Origin: Bacillota bacterium
GTDB taxonomy: Bacteria; Bacillota; Clostridia; Oscillospirales; Ruminococcaceae
NCBI GenBank assembly: GCA_023429685.1
Contig: JAEZDF010000031.1
Coordinates: 1-18,498, forward strand
Length of the DNA: 18,498 nucleotides
Reading direction: 5' to 3'
Of this stretch, positions 1 to 7,440 are shown piece after piece. Positions within the stretch are counted from its first letter, which is position 1. Every line of letters begins with the position of its first letter. Both the position numbers and the translations under genes were made by a program. The notes under the pieces are model-generated. The model saw nothing but the letters and a program-made list of their open reading frames with translations. It was not told the origin of the DNA and ran no database searches.

Positions 1-47
1 GCAAAGTTACAAAGATAGCCTTTATCAGGAAAGGATAACAAAACAAT

Positions 48-1145
48 ATGAAGCTAGGTATCGTCGGACTGCCGAATGTCGGCAAAAGCACGCTGTTTAA
101 CGCCATCACCAACGCGGGGGCGGAAAGCGCCAACTACCCGTTTTGCACCATAGAGCCCAACGTGGGCATCGTCGCCGTGCCGGATAAGCGCCTTGACGCG
201 CTCGCCGCGATGTACGACCCCGACAAATACACCCCCGCCGCCATCGAGTTTGTGGATATCGCGGGGCTTGTAAAGGGTGCGTCCAAGGGCGAGGGGCTCG
301 GTAACAAATTCCTTGCCAACATCCGCGAGTGCGACGCTATTGTACACGTGGTCCGCTGCTTTGAGGACGACAACATCATCCACGTAGACGGTGAAATCGG
401 TCCGCGCAAGGACATCGAGACCATCTCGCTCGAGCTGGTGTTCGCCGACCTTGAGATGTTAGCCCGCCGTATTGACCGCAGCGCGAAGCAGGCGAAGGCA
501 GATAAGAAATTCGCCGCCGAGGTCGAGTTTTTACAGCGGCTTGCCGCGTTTATGGAAGCGGACGGCAAGCCCGCCCGCGCGTTCCCCTGCGAGGGCGACG
601 AGGCGACGATACTCGCTGACATCCCGCTGCTCTCCAACAAGCCGATTATCTATGCCGCGAACCTCTCGGAGGAGGACTTCTCGGGCGGGCTGGAGAAAAA
701 CCCCCATTACGCCGAGGTACGTCGCATCGCGAATGAGGAAAACGCTGGCGTGCTGCCCATCTGCGCCCAGCTTGAGGCGGAGATATCGGACATGACAAAG
801 GACGAGAAGCAGCTGTTCTTAAAGGAGCTTACGCTGACCGAATCGGGGCTTGACCGACTAATCCGCGAATGCTACGCCCTGCTCGGGCTTATTTCATACC
901 TGACCGCCGGCAAGCAGGAGGTACGCGCATGGACGATTACCCGCGGCACCAAGGCACCCCAGGCGGCGGGAAAGATCCACACCGACTTTGAGCGCGGCTT
1001 TATTCGTGCCGAGATTGTGTCCTTCGACGACCTGATGAACTCTGGCTCGATGGCGGCGGCAAAGGAAAAGGGTCTGGTGCGCCTAGAGGGCAAGGAATAC
1101 GTGATGCAGGACGGCGACGTCGTGCTGTTCCGGTTTAATGTGTAA
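48..1145 (+). CDS. ychF: YchF/OLA1-family ribosome-associated ATPase
   Basis: This is a full-length 365-residue protein of the Obg-related TRAFAC P-loop family, which hydrolyses ATP in preference to GTP and binds ribosomes in the cytoplasm. Visible motifs are the G1 loop GLPNVGKST (residues 7-15), the G3 region DIAGLVKGASKGEGLGNKFL (70-89) and the NLSE sequence (205-208) in the G4 position. YchF has this non-canonical G4 instead of NKxD. A helical insert lies at about 130-175. The C-terminal TGS domain covers about 280-363 and ends in the typical GDVVLFRFNV. The ATG is preceded by an AGGAAAGGA-rich ribosome site at a somewhat long distance. It is a housekeeping gene, co-directional with the next gene but separated from it by a hairpin and about 290 bp. 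The family call is secure. Confidence 0.97.
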   Translation: MKLGIVGLPNVGKSTLFNAITNAGAESANYPFCTIEPNVGIVAVPDKRLDALAAMYDPDKYTPAAIEFVDIAGLVKGASKGEGLGNKFLANIRECDAIVHVVRCFEDDNIIHVDGEIGPRKDIETISLELVFADLEMLARRIDRSAKQAKADKKFAAEVEFLQRLAAFMEADGKPARAFPCEGDEATILADIPLLSNKPIIYAANLSEEDFSGGLEKNPHYAEVRRIANEENAGVLPICAQLEAEISDMTKDEKQLFLKELTLTESGLDRLIRECYALLGLISYLTAGKQEVRAWTITRGTKAPQAAGKIHTDFERGFIRAEIVSFDDLMNSGSMAAAKEKGLVRLEGKEYVMQDGDVVLFRFNV

Positions 1146-1162
1146 ATAACATATAACGCAAC

Positions 1163-1190
1163 AATGCACCCACGTTTCCGTGGGTGCATT
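1163..1190 (+). terminator. Hairpin after ychF, probable terminator
   Basis: A perfect 12-bp inverted repeat (AATGCACCCACG, loop TTTC, CGTGGGTGCATT) lies 18 bp after the ychF stop. The T-tract that follows (CGTTTGG) is weak, so termination may be partial or the hairpin may mainly protect the 3' end. Confidence 0.6.
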
Positions 1191-1433
1191 CGTTTGGATA
1201 TTGGCAGGGCGGTGTATCCTGCATCTCAGGTACTTCATAACGAAGTGTGTCGGGAACCATTTCCGACCTCAATATCCATGAATAGTGTATTGTTTCTATA
1301 CTTATGTTATACTGGCAATATAAATTTTGCCAATCCTTTGCCTTAACCTTTGTCGTAATCCACTTTCGTCTGCCACTGCTTTCTGTTCGTTTTATTTTTT
1401 CTTCTTTTATCTCATAGATAAAGTAGGTGTCCC
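1191..1433. other. Intergenic gap with no gene seen
   Basis: There are 243 bp between the ychF hairpin and the ATPase gene. The stretch from about 1280 to 1430 is AT-rich and contains TATACT-like boxes near 1300, but no -35 box at an acceptable distance was found. The only long reading frame (1164-1346) starts inside the hairpin and has no ribosome site. Confidence 0.4.
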
Positions 1434-2180
1434 ATGACCGACAGCAATCTGTTTCTCCGCTCGGTTTGCCTAAAAGAGCCGGACGAGGAGCTTAAAAACA
1501 GCTACGTGTTTACCCTGCCTGCGGTGCGGCAGCTTGCTCTGCAAGGCGGGCTTTCGTTTACAGGGCGCGTCACCTTTTTTGTGGGGGAAAACGGCACGGG
1601 CAAAAGCACCCTGCTCGAAGCAATTGCCGTGGCGTGTGGCTTTAACCCCGAGGGCGGCACCCGCAACTTCGACTTTGCGTCGAAGGAGACGCACTCGCCG
1701 CTGTACAAGACGCTGTCCGTTACGCGTGGGGTCACCCGCCCGAAGGACGGCTTTTTTCTGCGCGCTGAAAGCTTTTACAACGTTGCGAGTGAAATCGACC
1801 GCCTCAACGAGATTATGCCCCTGATAGACTACTACGGCGGGCGTTCGCTGCACGACCAGTCCCACGGCGAGGGCTTTTTGTCCCTTGTACTTAACCGCTT
1901 TGGTGAAAACGGGCTGTACCTGCTTGACGAGCCGGAGGCTGCACTCTCGCCTTCTAGCCAGCTTGCACTGCTTGCGCGTATCTGTGACCTTGCCAAAACC
2001 TCGCAGCTGATTATCGCCACCCACTCCCCCATCCTGCTCGCCTGCCCCGACGCGGAGATATACGAGCTGACCGAGCACGGGCTTACCCTTACCCCCTACA
2101 AGCAGACCGCGCATTACGCGCTCACCAAGCAGTTCCTCGACTGCCCCGAGCGCATGCTCCGGCTGTTGCTTGAGGAGTAG
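1434..2180 (+). CDS. ABC-like AAA family ATPase, COG3910 type
   Basis: This is a compact 248-residue P-loop ATPase with all the ABC/SMC-type elements in one short domain: Walker A GENGTGKST (51-59), an ABC-signature-like SHGEG (143-147), Walker B LYLLDEPEA (161-169) and the switch histidine in ATHSP (H197). There is no membrane segment and no extra effector domain. The length and the pattern (AESFYNVASEID before SHGEG) match the group annotated as 'predicted ATPase' COG3910, related to RecF/OLD-like ATPases. The biological role is unknown. Related stand-alone ATPases occur in defence and toxin contexts, but also in ordinary genomes. The ATG follows AGTAGGTG, a moderate ribosome site. An 85-bp gap with no obvious terminator separates it from a tiny membrane-protein gene, so co-transcription is possible. 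Confidence 0.85.
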   Translation: MTDSNLFLRSVCLKEPDEELKNSYVFTLPAVRQLALQGGLSFTGRVTFFVGENGTGKSTLLEAIAVACGFNPEGGTRNFDFASKETHSPLYKTLSVTRGVTRPKDGFFLRAESFYNVASEIDRLNEIMPLIDYYGGRSLHDQSHGEGFLSLVLNRFGENGLYLLDEPEAALSPSSQLALLARICDLAKTSQLIIATHSPILLACPDAEIYELTEHGLTLTPYKQTAHYALTKQFLDCPERMLRLLLEE

Positions 2181-2265
2181 ACGGGTGCCCCCTTTTGCAG
2201 CAGCAATAGAGCGTTTATATCGTTGCTTACCATCGTGTAACAACCAAATATAAGGAGGCTTATTT

Positions 2266-2451
2266 ATGGAAAAGAGCGTTTTCGGCATGATGCTGTTCCT
2301 TACCGGCGCAGTCGGCTTTCTGGCAATTACCCTTGTCAGTGCTGTTATAGGGTTTCTAGTCTCGCAATTCGCCCTTCCCTTAACCATCTTTATTTTGCTT
2401 GGGTTATCCGGATTAGTCATCTGCATATTTGAAAGCTATGGTAAAAAATAG
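2266..2451 (+). CDS. Small hydrophobic protein, 61 residues, two membrane segments
   Basis: No family was recognised. The ATG has a near-perfect ribosome site (AAGGAGG about 7 nt upstream), which is the main reason to believe it. The protein is almost wholly hydrophobic, with one segment at about 5-29, a second at about 35-54, and a short charged tail ESYGKK. It follows the COG3910-type ATPase by 85 bp on the same strand and may share its transcript. Such proteins can be stress membrane peptides, toxins or assembly factors, and nothing in the sequence chooses between these. Confidence 0.6.
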   Translation: MEKSVFGMMLFLTGAVGFLAITLVSAVIGFLVSQFALPLTIFILLGLSGLVICIFESYGKK

Positions 2452-2798
2452 TGGCCCTGTATTGGTGCTGTTCCCCTTTTAAGTGCCGTTTCCGCGTTTT
2501 TGGGGGTTACATGGCTACATAACTGGTGCCCGTCAGTGCCAAAGTGACACCATCCTTGTCAGGAACAATGTCGCTTTCTTCATTTGGCAACGCGGCGGGG
2601 TATACCGCTTTATCCCTTGCTACCGTTCACTCGTTTTTGTTCGGACAGTATTAAAGTAAATTTGATTTATACGCGTCGCCCCCGTCCCCCAAACATAATA
2701 GTCAGTTATTCTCTCTTGCATGCAGTTCTATGAGTGCTATAATTAAGAGTAGCATATTATACGCAAGGCAACGCGTTTACCGAAAGGCGGGCTGCTCT
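2452..2798. other. Intergenic stretch with a possible decayed or repeated element
   Basis: There are 347 bp with no convincing gene. Around 2520-2655 both strands are open for about 40 codons. On the minus strand the frame reads ...VPDKDGVTLALTGTSY... and stops near 2510. Neither strand has a start codon with a ribosome site. The segment could be a gene remnant or a copy of an interspersed repeat. The final 100 bp are AT-rich and probably carry the promoter of the next small gene. Confidence 0.35.
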
Positions 2799-2996
2799 AT
2801 GAAGCAAGACCGAGATAATACAAAATCCCCCACACACAAGCGGGTGGGTAAGCTTCTGCTGCTGGTTGGCGGTTGTGTTATGGTTGCGGGGCTTATTCTG
2901 CTTGCCGCGGCACCCATGCCCGCCGCCGTGATTACCCTGCTTGCTTCGGTTGCGGTCAACGCGGCGGGGGCGTATCTGCTTCTCGTACATAAATAG
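2799..2996 (+). CDS. Small hydrophobic protein, 65 residues, two membrane segments
   Basis: No family was recognised. The ATG at 2799 was chosen over an upstream in-frame ATG at 2730 because it follows AAAGGCGG, a plausible if imperfect ribosome site, and gives a sensible protein. That protein has a polar, basic N-terminus (KQDRDNTKSPTHKR), then two hydrophobic segments at about 18-37 and 43-62, ending in HK. The charge pattern suggests a small inner-membrane protein with its N-terminus in the cytoplasm. It is the second tiny membrane protein in this stretch, but it does not resemble the one at 2266 in sequence. Confidence 0.5.
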   Translation: MKQDRDNTKSPTHKRVGKLLLLVGGCVMVAGLILLAAAPMPAAVITLLASVAVNAAGAYLLLVHK

Positions 2997-3037
2997 GTGG
3001 GCTTAAGGTATATGGAAGTAATAATCCTGTTGCAGAA

Positions 3038-3068
3038 AGCCTGAAGCAAATAGGCAGGCTGTTATATT
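3038..3068 (+). terminator. Weak terminator candidate after the 65-residue protein
   Basis: AGCCTG and CAGGCT form a 6-bp stem across an 11-nt loop, followed by GTTATATTTTT. The stem is short, so this is only a candidate. Confidence 0.3.
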
Positions 3069-3105
3069 TTTACCTTAAAACATGTCGTGAAAAGGAGATG
3101 GAATC

Positions 3106-3489
3106 ATGCAAAGAGATATGGAGCTTATTAGAAAAATTCTTTTTACTATTGAAGAAAAATATGTTGATGCTTGGTTAGGTAGCGATGAGTTAATTATTGA
3201 AGGTTGCAATATGAAAATAATTGGATATCACTGTTCAATTCTACATGACGCGGGTTTGGTATCTGATTATGAAGGGCAATATGCCGATAATGAACTTTAT
3301 TTTTTTGGTGTAGGTCGCTTAACATGGGACGGTCACGAACTACTTGATAAAATAAAAAGTGATACTGTTTGGAACAAAACAAAAGAAACTATAAAGACGA
3401 AGGGTATTCCATTTGCTCTCGACTCTGTAAAAGAAATCGCAACCGCGGTTACAACTGCAATGATACAATCTGCAATTATTGGGTTGTAA
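3106..3489 (+). CDS. DUF2513 domain protein
   Basis: This 127-residue protein begins with the family's typical opening MQRDMELIRKILFTIEE and has the compact layout (Y/H..LL.DAGLV..., then LTWDGHELLD) of DUF2513, a winged-helix-like family of unknown function often found near phages and mobile elements. The usual core ends near residue 95. The C-terminal tail (SVKEIATAVTTAMIQSAIIGL) is hydrophobic and amphipathic and could sit on or in a membrane. The ATG follows AAAGGAGATGG at good spacing. Base composition is clearly AT-rich compared with ychF and alr, which suggests acquisition by transfer. No phage genes are adjacent. The family call is fairly secure and the function is unknown. Confidence 0.8.
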   Translation: MQRDMELIRKILFTIEEKYVDAWLGSDELIIEGCNMKIIGYHCSILHDAGLVSDYEGQYADNELYFFGVGRLTWDGHELLDKIKSDTVWNKTKETIKTKGIPFALDSVKEIATAVTTAMIQSAIIGL

Positions 3490-3664
3490 TGGAGATAAGA
3501 AGTTTCTTTTTACAATTCGACATTTGTGAAATCTCCTCTCATTTTGAAAGTATTATATTTTCTGTCACGGAACTAATAGTCTTTAAGGGCACCTTTTTTG
3601 TTTACTCAAGGAAATACCGTAATCTGCACACCCCATGTCTTTGACAGAATCAGGAGGCTTTTTT

Positions 3665-4894
3665 ATGATGCAAAACATCTGTGATATCAGCGCAAGCGGG
3701 ATGCAGGACTCAACCGGCTATCTGCGGCGTTCGTGGGCGGCGGTTAACCTGAACGCCCTTGACCATAACGTAGCCGAGATCCGGCGGCGTATTCCGGCAA
3801 GCTGCGCACTGATGGGCGTCGTAAAGGCGGATGCCTACGGGCACGGCGACATCATGACGGCGCGGCGTCTTGTGCAAAACGGTGCCGAATGGCTCGGCGT
3901 CTCCAACATCGACGAGGCGATGGTGCTTCGCCGCAAGGGCATTGGGCAGGAGACGGGCATCTTAATCTTTGGCGACACCCCGGTACACTACGCGTCGGAG
4001 CTTGCACGCTTAGGCATTACGCAGACGGTGTACAGCCCCGATTATGCGTCCGCCCTTTCCCGCGAAGCGGTGCGGCTGGGTGTAACGGTGGATGTGCATC
4101 TGAAGGTAGACACCGGCATGGCGCGCATCGGCTTTGTGTGCCTTGGCGACCGGCTCGAGACCGCCGACGAGGTTGCCGCCGCCGCTGTGCTACCGGGGCT
4201 AAATGCCACCGGCATCTTTACCCACTTCTCCTGCGCCGACGACCCAGACCTCGAGGCGGTTGCCTATACCAAGGCGCAGCTTGCCCGCTTTGCCGCACTG
4301 TGCGATACCCTAAGTGCGCGGGGCATCACCTTTCGTTGGCGGCACTGCTGCAACAGCGCGGGCATCCTAAACTACCCCGAGGCGCATCTGGATATGGTGC
4401 GCGCCGGCATTATCCTATATGGGCTTGCCCCCAGCTCGTCGCTGCGTGGAGTGGGCGACTTTATCCCGATCCTTGACCTGAAGACCGTCATTTCCCAGGT
4501 AAAGACTGTTCCCGCGGGGCAGGATATCAGCTATGGGCGCATCTTTCGCACGGAGGGTGAACGCACCATTGCATCGGTGTGCATTGGTTACGCCGACGGC
4601 TACCTACGCGGCTTTTCTAGTCGCGCAAAGATGCTCGTTCACGGGCACCTTGCGCCGGTGGTCGGGCGGGTTTGTATGGACCAGCTGATGCTCGACGTCA
4701 CCGACATCCCCGATGTGAAGCCCGGCGACACGGTTACGGTGTTCGGCGCCGAGGGCGTAACGGCGGATGACATCGCCTCGCTGGTAGACACCGTCGGCTA
4801 CGAGCTGGTGTGCCTTATCTCCCGCCGCGTACCCCACGTTTACCTTGAAAACGGCGCGGAGATTGCCATTGCCGACTACATCCGCTCGAAGTAG
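3665..4894 (+). CDS. alr: Alanine racemase (PLP-dependent)
   Basis: This cytoplasmic enzyme interconverts L- and D-alanine for peptidoglycan synthesis. The protein has 409 residues from the ATG at 3665, chosen because AGGAGG lies 7 nt upstream. An in-frame ATG at 3635 has no ribosome site. The PLP lysine is K54 in VVKADAYGHG, and R154 in VDTGMARIG is the residue that contacts the PLP phenolic oxygen in the family. The catalytic tyrosine is Y309 in GYADGY, and GRVCMDQ (334-340) supplies the conserved Met-Asp pair. An N-terminal TIM barrel is followed by the C-terminal beta domain, with the join near 265. The N-terminal extension of about 20 residues before RRSWAAVNLNAL is slightly longer than usual. 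The gene stands alone between AT-rich accessory genes and has a very strong terminator downstream. Confidence 0.97.
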   Translation: MMQNICDISASGMQDSTGYLRRSWAAVNLNALDHNVAEIRRRIPASCALMGVVKADAYGHGDIMTARRLVQNGAEWLGVSNIDEAMVLRRKGIGQETGILIFGDTPVHYASELARLGITQTVYSPDYASALSREAVRLGVTVDVHLKVDTGMARIGFVCLGDRLETADEVAAAAVLPGLNATGIFTHFSCADDPDLEAVAYTKAQLARFAALCDTLSARGITFRWRHCCNSAGILNYPEAHLDMVRAGIILYGLAPSSSLRGVGDFIPILDLKTVISQVKTVPAGQDISYGRIFRTEGERTIASVCIGYADGYLRGFSSRAKMLVHGHLAPVVGRVCMDQLMLDVTDIPDVKPGDTVTVFGAEGVTADDIASLVDTVGYELVCLISRRVPHVYLENGAEIAIADYIRSK

Positions 4895-4998
4895 CAAGCT
4901 GTTTGCACTTTCGCGCTTTCTCCTAATACTATCCTGATATTTTCTGCAATTTAAACGATTGTTAACAGCTATTTCACAACAATTCCGTGAAAACGCTG

Positions 4999-5107
4999 TA
5001 TACTTTAATTGTACTGGAACACCCGGTACGACGAATTACTCTCCTCCTCATATACATTCCTTAAAATGCGCAGGACCGTGAATCCCCTCACGGTCCTGCG
5101 CATTTTT
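4999..5107 (+). ncRNA. Possible short RNA ending at the alr-abi terminator
   Basis: A TATACT box at 4999-5004 could start a transcript near 5011. Directly after it comes a 7-bp hairpin (GTACTGG, loop AACAC, CCGGTAC with one G-U pair, 5011-5029), and the strong terminator ends it at about 5107. This would give an RNA of roughly 95 nt. No clear -35 box was found, and the segment may simply be the 3' end of the alr mRNA. Confidence 0.2.
5063..5107 (+). terminator. Strong rho-independent terminator between alr and the Abi_2 gene
   Basis: A perfect 19-bp stem (arms 5063-5081 and 5088-5106, loop ATCCCC) ends in a T-run. It lies 168 bp after the alr stop and only 31 bp before the first possible start of the Abi_2 gene. 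Confidence 0.92.
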
Positions 5108-5118
5108 ATATATAATAA

Positions 5119-5147
5119 TTGATAATAGTGTCATATTATGTTATATT
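5119..5147 (+). promoter_or_regulatory. Candidate promoter of the Abi_2 gene
   Basis: TTGATA (5119-5124) and TATATT (5142-5147) are 17 nt apart. If used, transcription would start near 5154. That lies after the ATG at 5138 and just before the ATG at 5162, so it bears on the choice of start codon. The area is AT-rich, so a chance match is possible. Confidence 0.4.
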
Positions 5148-6148
5148 GTGAAAGTTGGGAGATGGTCACAATAAGTAATAGATCTGATAAGCCAAAGAAA
5201 ACAGCTGCCGAACTAATTTCTATGTTAAAAAATGAAAAAGGTATTTCTTTTCGATATATGAGCGAAACGGACGCTGAGATTTATTTAATTGAAAAGAATA
5301 ATTACCTTCGAACAGCATCGTATAGAAAGAACTACGATAAAGGCACTAAGGGATTATGTAGCGACAAATACATACATTTAGATTTTGCCTATCTGGTTGA
5401 ATTATCAATAATTGATATGCATTTACGTTTTCTTTTACTCAAAATGTGTATTGATATTGAACATGCACTGAAAGTACATTTATTATCTTTATTGGAATCG
5501 AAAATAACAGAAGATGGATATCAAGTTGTAGCCGATTTCTTGAACAAAAATACTCAAGTAATAAATAGTATTGAGAATAAAGTTGACACTGTGTTTACTG
5601 GAGACCTAATTGATAAATATTTTAATATTGTGTACGTTTTTGATAAAACAAATAGATCTGCAAAAACTAAAATTATGAGCATTGATTGTCCTATGTGGGT
5701 TCTGGTTGAAATAATATCGTTTGGAGATCTTATTAAGTTTTATTGTTATGTAAGCAATAGAATTGGTTATCATGAATTGGATGTAAACATATTAAACCCT
5801 ATTAAAAGTCTCCGTAATGCCTGTGCTCACAACAATTGTTTGCTTAATAATTTAAAAAAAGGGTCAACCCATCCTCCACCAGTTATTAGCAGATTTATTG
5901 CAAGTATACCAAGTATAGGAAAAGAAGAACGAACCAACAAATTGTCTTGTAGACCATTATTTGAAATTGTATGTTTGCTGTTTTATTACCCTAATATAGT
6001 TTCCGAAAAAGTAAAAAAACATCGATTAAGTGAACTAAAAGAACTTATTTATAAACGCATGCCTGAAAAGAGTGGGTACTTTAAACTAAATCCACTCATT
6101 ACAACTTCATACGAGTTCCTAAAAAAGGTAGTTGACAATATTAGTTGA
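5138..6148 (+). CDS. Abi_2 family (AbiD/AbiF-like) abortive-infection protein
   Basis: This 336-residue protein has the Abi_2 pattern: an N-terminal helix (AELISMLKNEKGI), NYLRTASYRKNY (55-66), a central block MWVLVEIISFGDLIKFY (186-202), and LRNACAHNN (225-233). R226 and H231 form the Rx4H motif of HEPN ribonucleases, to which Abi_2 proteins belong. Family members are linked to phage exclusion, probably by RNA cleavage, but this protein is untested. The start is uncertain: neither the ATG at 5138 nor the one at 5162 has a well-spaced ribosome site, and GGGAG at 5157-5161 abuts the second. The gene is very AT-rich (roughly 30% GC by eye), unlike alr before it and ylxP after it, and it is closed off by its own terminators on both sides. 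It looks like a transferred single-gene cargo. Confidence 0.85.
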   Translation: MLYCESWEMVTISNRSDKPKKTAAELISMLKNEKGISFRYMSETDAEIYLIEKNNYLRTASYRKNYDKGTKGLCSDKYIHLDFAYLVELSIIDMHLRFLLLKMCIDIEHALKVHLLSLLESKITEDGYQVVADFLNKNTQVINSIENKVDTVFTGDLIDKYFNIVYVFDKTNRSAKTKIMSIDCPMWVLVEIISFGDLIKFYCYVSNRIGYHELDVNILNPIKSLRNACAHNNCLLNNLKKGSTHPPPVISRFIASIPSIGKEERTNKLSCRPLFEIVCLLFYYPNIVSEKVKKHRLSELKELIYKRMPEKSGYFKLNPLITTSYEFLKKVVDNIS

Positions 6149-6192
6149 TATGGATATACTAAAAGTGTAATCAAAAAACTATATGTTTTTGT

Positions 6193-6226
6193 AAAGGTAG
6201 CGTTGCGACGTTGCCTTTATTTTTTT
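6193..6226 (+). terminator. Terminator of the Abi_2 gene
   Basis: An 11-bp stem (AAAGGTAGCGT with ACGTTGCCTTT, two G-U pairs, loop TGCG) is followed by ATTTTTTT. The T-run overlaps the stop codon of the oppositely oriented ylxP. Confidence 0.85.
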
Positions 6227-6506
6227 ATCTCATCTCCCGCTCAATCAGGGTGATTTCGGCGTCGGTGCTTTGCTCTATAAACCCGATCATCTGCTCCTCT
6301 ATGTTATCCGCCTCGGCGTTACTGGTGCACAGGGCGGCAAGCTCTATTATGGCGGTCTTGTGGGTGTCCTGCTCGTCCGCTTCTCGAACCGAGGCATTAA
6401 AGCGGTTTTTCAGCCGTGCGGTCAGGCTTTTTACCACCATGCGCTTTTCCTTTAGCGACTGCACCCACGGCGCGTATAGCTTAACGGTCAAAACCAGTAC
6501 CTGCAA
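6225..6506 (-). CDS. ylxP: YlxP-like protein (DUF503)
   Basis: This 93-residue cytoplasmic protein is the full length of DUF503. The conserved opening is LTVKLYAPWVQSLKEKRMVVKSL, where SLKEKR is the family hallmark, followed by RLKNRFNASVRE. B. subtilis ylxP lies in the nusA-infB-rbfA region and the family is thought to act in ribosome or RNA metabolism, but the biochemical role is unclear. Here it stands alone, away from that operon. The start codon is TTG at 6504-6506, read from the minus strand, with AAAGGAGG 8 nt upstream. This is a strong enough ribosome site to support the rare start. It is transcribed divergently from the cortex hydrolase gene, with 145 bp between them. Confidence 0.9.
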   Translation of the reverse strand: MQVLVLTVKLYAPWVQSLKEKRMVVKSLTARLKNRFNASVREADEQDTHKTAIIELAALCTSNAEADNIEEQMIGFIEQSTDAEITLIEREMR

Positions 6507-6651
6507 ACCCGCTTCCTCCTTTATTTATATCGGCCACATTGTTTTCATCAACAAGTGATTCTGCATAGGGATAATTTGTGTGTGTGTGGAAAAACTTTTA
6601 CTATGGTTTATGTTCCCCTTATTCCATCGAACGCGGAGGAAAGAACAACAC

Positions 6652-7389
6652 ATGCAAAACAAGATTATAAGTATGCTCAAGATCGGCATTATTATCGCAC
6701 TCAATCTCTGCATCATCGCGCTGGTGGTGTACACCTACAACCTGCCCGCCTTCGAGACTGAGGCGGTAGAGGTACTCTCCCGCCTCGGCTCGCGGGGGGA
6801 TGAGGTCAAAAAGATACAAACAAAGCTCAAGCAATGGGGCTACTACAGCGGTTCGGTCGACGGCATCTACGGCAACCAGACCGAACGGGCGGTGCGCTGG
6901 TTCCAGCAAAAGAACGGGCTGACGGCTGACGGCATCGCAGGTCCCCAAACACTCAAGGCAATCGGTCTGCCCACAGGCGGCAGCGGCGGTGGGAGCAGCG
7001 GTGGAAGTAGTGGCGGGGGCGGCAGTACCAGTGTAAACAGCAACGACCAGGCACTGCTTGCGCGCATCATCTCGGCAGAGGCGCGCGGCGAGCCGTACAA
7101 CGGTCAGGTTGCGGTTGGCGCGTGCGTGTTAAACCGCGTAAAGCACCCCTCGTTCCCGAACACGCTGGCGGGTGTGGTTTACCAGCCCGGCGCGTTTACC
7201 GCCATCACCGACGGACAGATTAAAGAAGCGGTAACCGAAAGTGCCCGCAAGGCAGCGCAGGACGCCCTAAACGGATGGGACCCCTCGGGCGGTGCCATCT
7301 ACTACTTTAACCCGGACAAGACCTCGAACAAATGGATTCGCACCCGACCGGTGATTAAGCGCATCGGCAGTCACCTGTTCTGCAGCTAA
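6652..7389 (+). CDS. SleB-like spore cortex/cell wall hydrolase
   Basis: This is a 245-residue exported peptidoglycan hydrolase. An N-terminal membrane anchor or uncleaved signal (about 8-30) is followed by a PG_binding_1 domain (about 43-105, GSRGDEVKKIQTKLKQWGYY and DGIYGNQTERAV). A Gly/Ser linker (109-125) leads to a Hydrolase_2 domain (about 130-245). The probable catalytic glutamate is E143 in ISAEARGEPYNG, as in SleB lytic transglycosylases, which cut spore cortex muramic-delta-lactam glycan. The ATG at 6652 was chosen over one at 6580 because GGAGG lies 12 nt upstream and the signal then begins MQNK. No clear sigma-G promoter was found. No ypeB partner follows, unlike many sleB loci, so it could also be a CwlJ/SleB-like vegetative hydrolase. 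Confidence 0.9.
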   Translation: MQNKIISMLKIGIIIALNLCIIALVVYTYNLPAFETEAVEVLSRLGSRGDEVKKIQTKLKQWGYYSGSVDGIYGNQTERAVRWFQQKNGLTADGIAGPQTLKAIGLPTGGSGGGSSGGSSGGGGSTSVNSNDQALLARIISAEARGEPYNGQVAVGACVLNRVKHPSFPNTLAGVVYQPGAFTAITDGQIKEAVTESARKAAQDALNGWDPSGGAIYYFNPDKTSNKWIRTRPVIKRIGSHLFCS

Positions 7390-7440
7390 AAGGCGGCGTT
7401 CTTGGGTGTCGCTGCGCCCCTGCCCCAACCAAACAGATAA

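Noticed and set aside
134..640. Minus-strand frame of 168 codons opposite ychF
   Set aside because: The sense strand encodes an unmistakable YchF; the antisense frame is low-complexity and Ser/Ala-rich.
1290..1313. TTGTTT with TATACT as a promoter for the COG3910-like ATPase
   Set aside because: The boxes are only about 12 nt apart, too close for a normal sigma-A promoter.
1470..2426. Long minus-strand reading frame of 318 codons
   Set aside because: It lies opposite the ATPase, whose Walker A, signature, Walker B and H-loop motifs are clear. The antisense product has no domain and no ribosome site, and it arises from codon bias.
3369..3644. Plus-strand frame overlapping the end of the DUF2513 gene
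   Set aside because: No ribosome site or recognisable domain, and about half of it overlaps the better supported gene in another frame.
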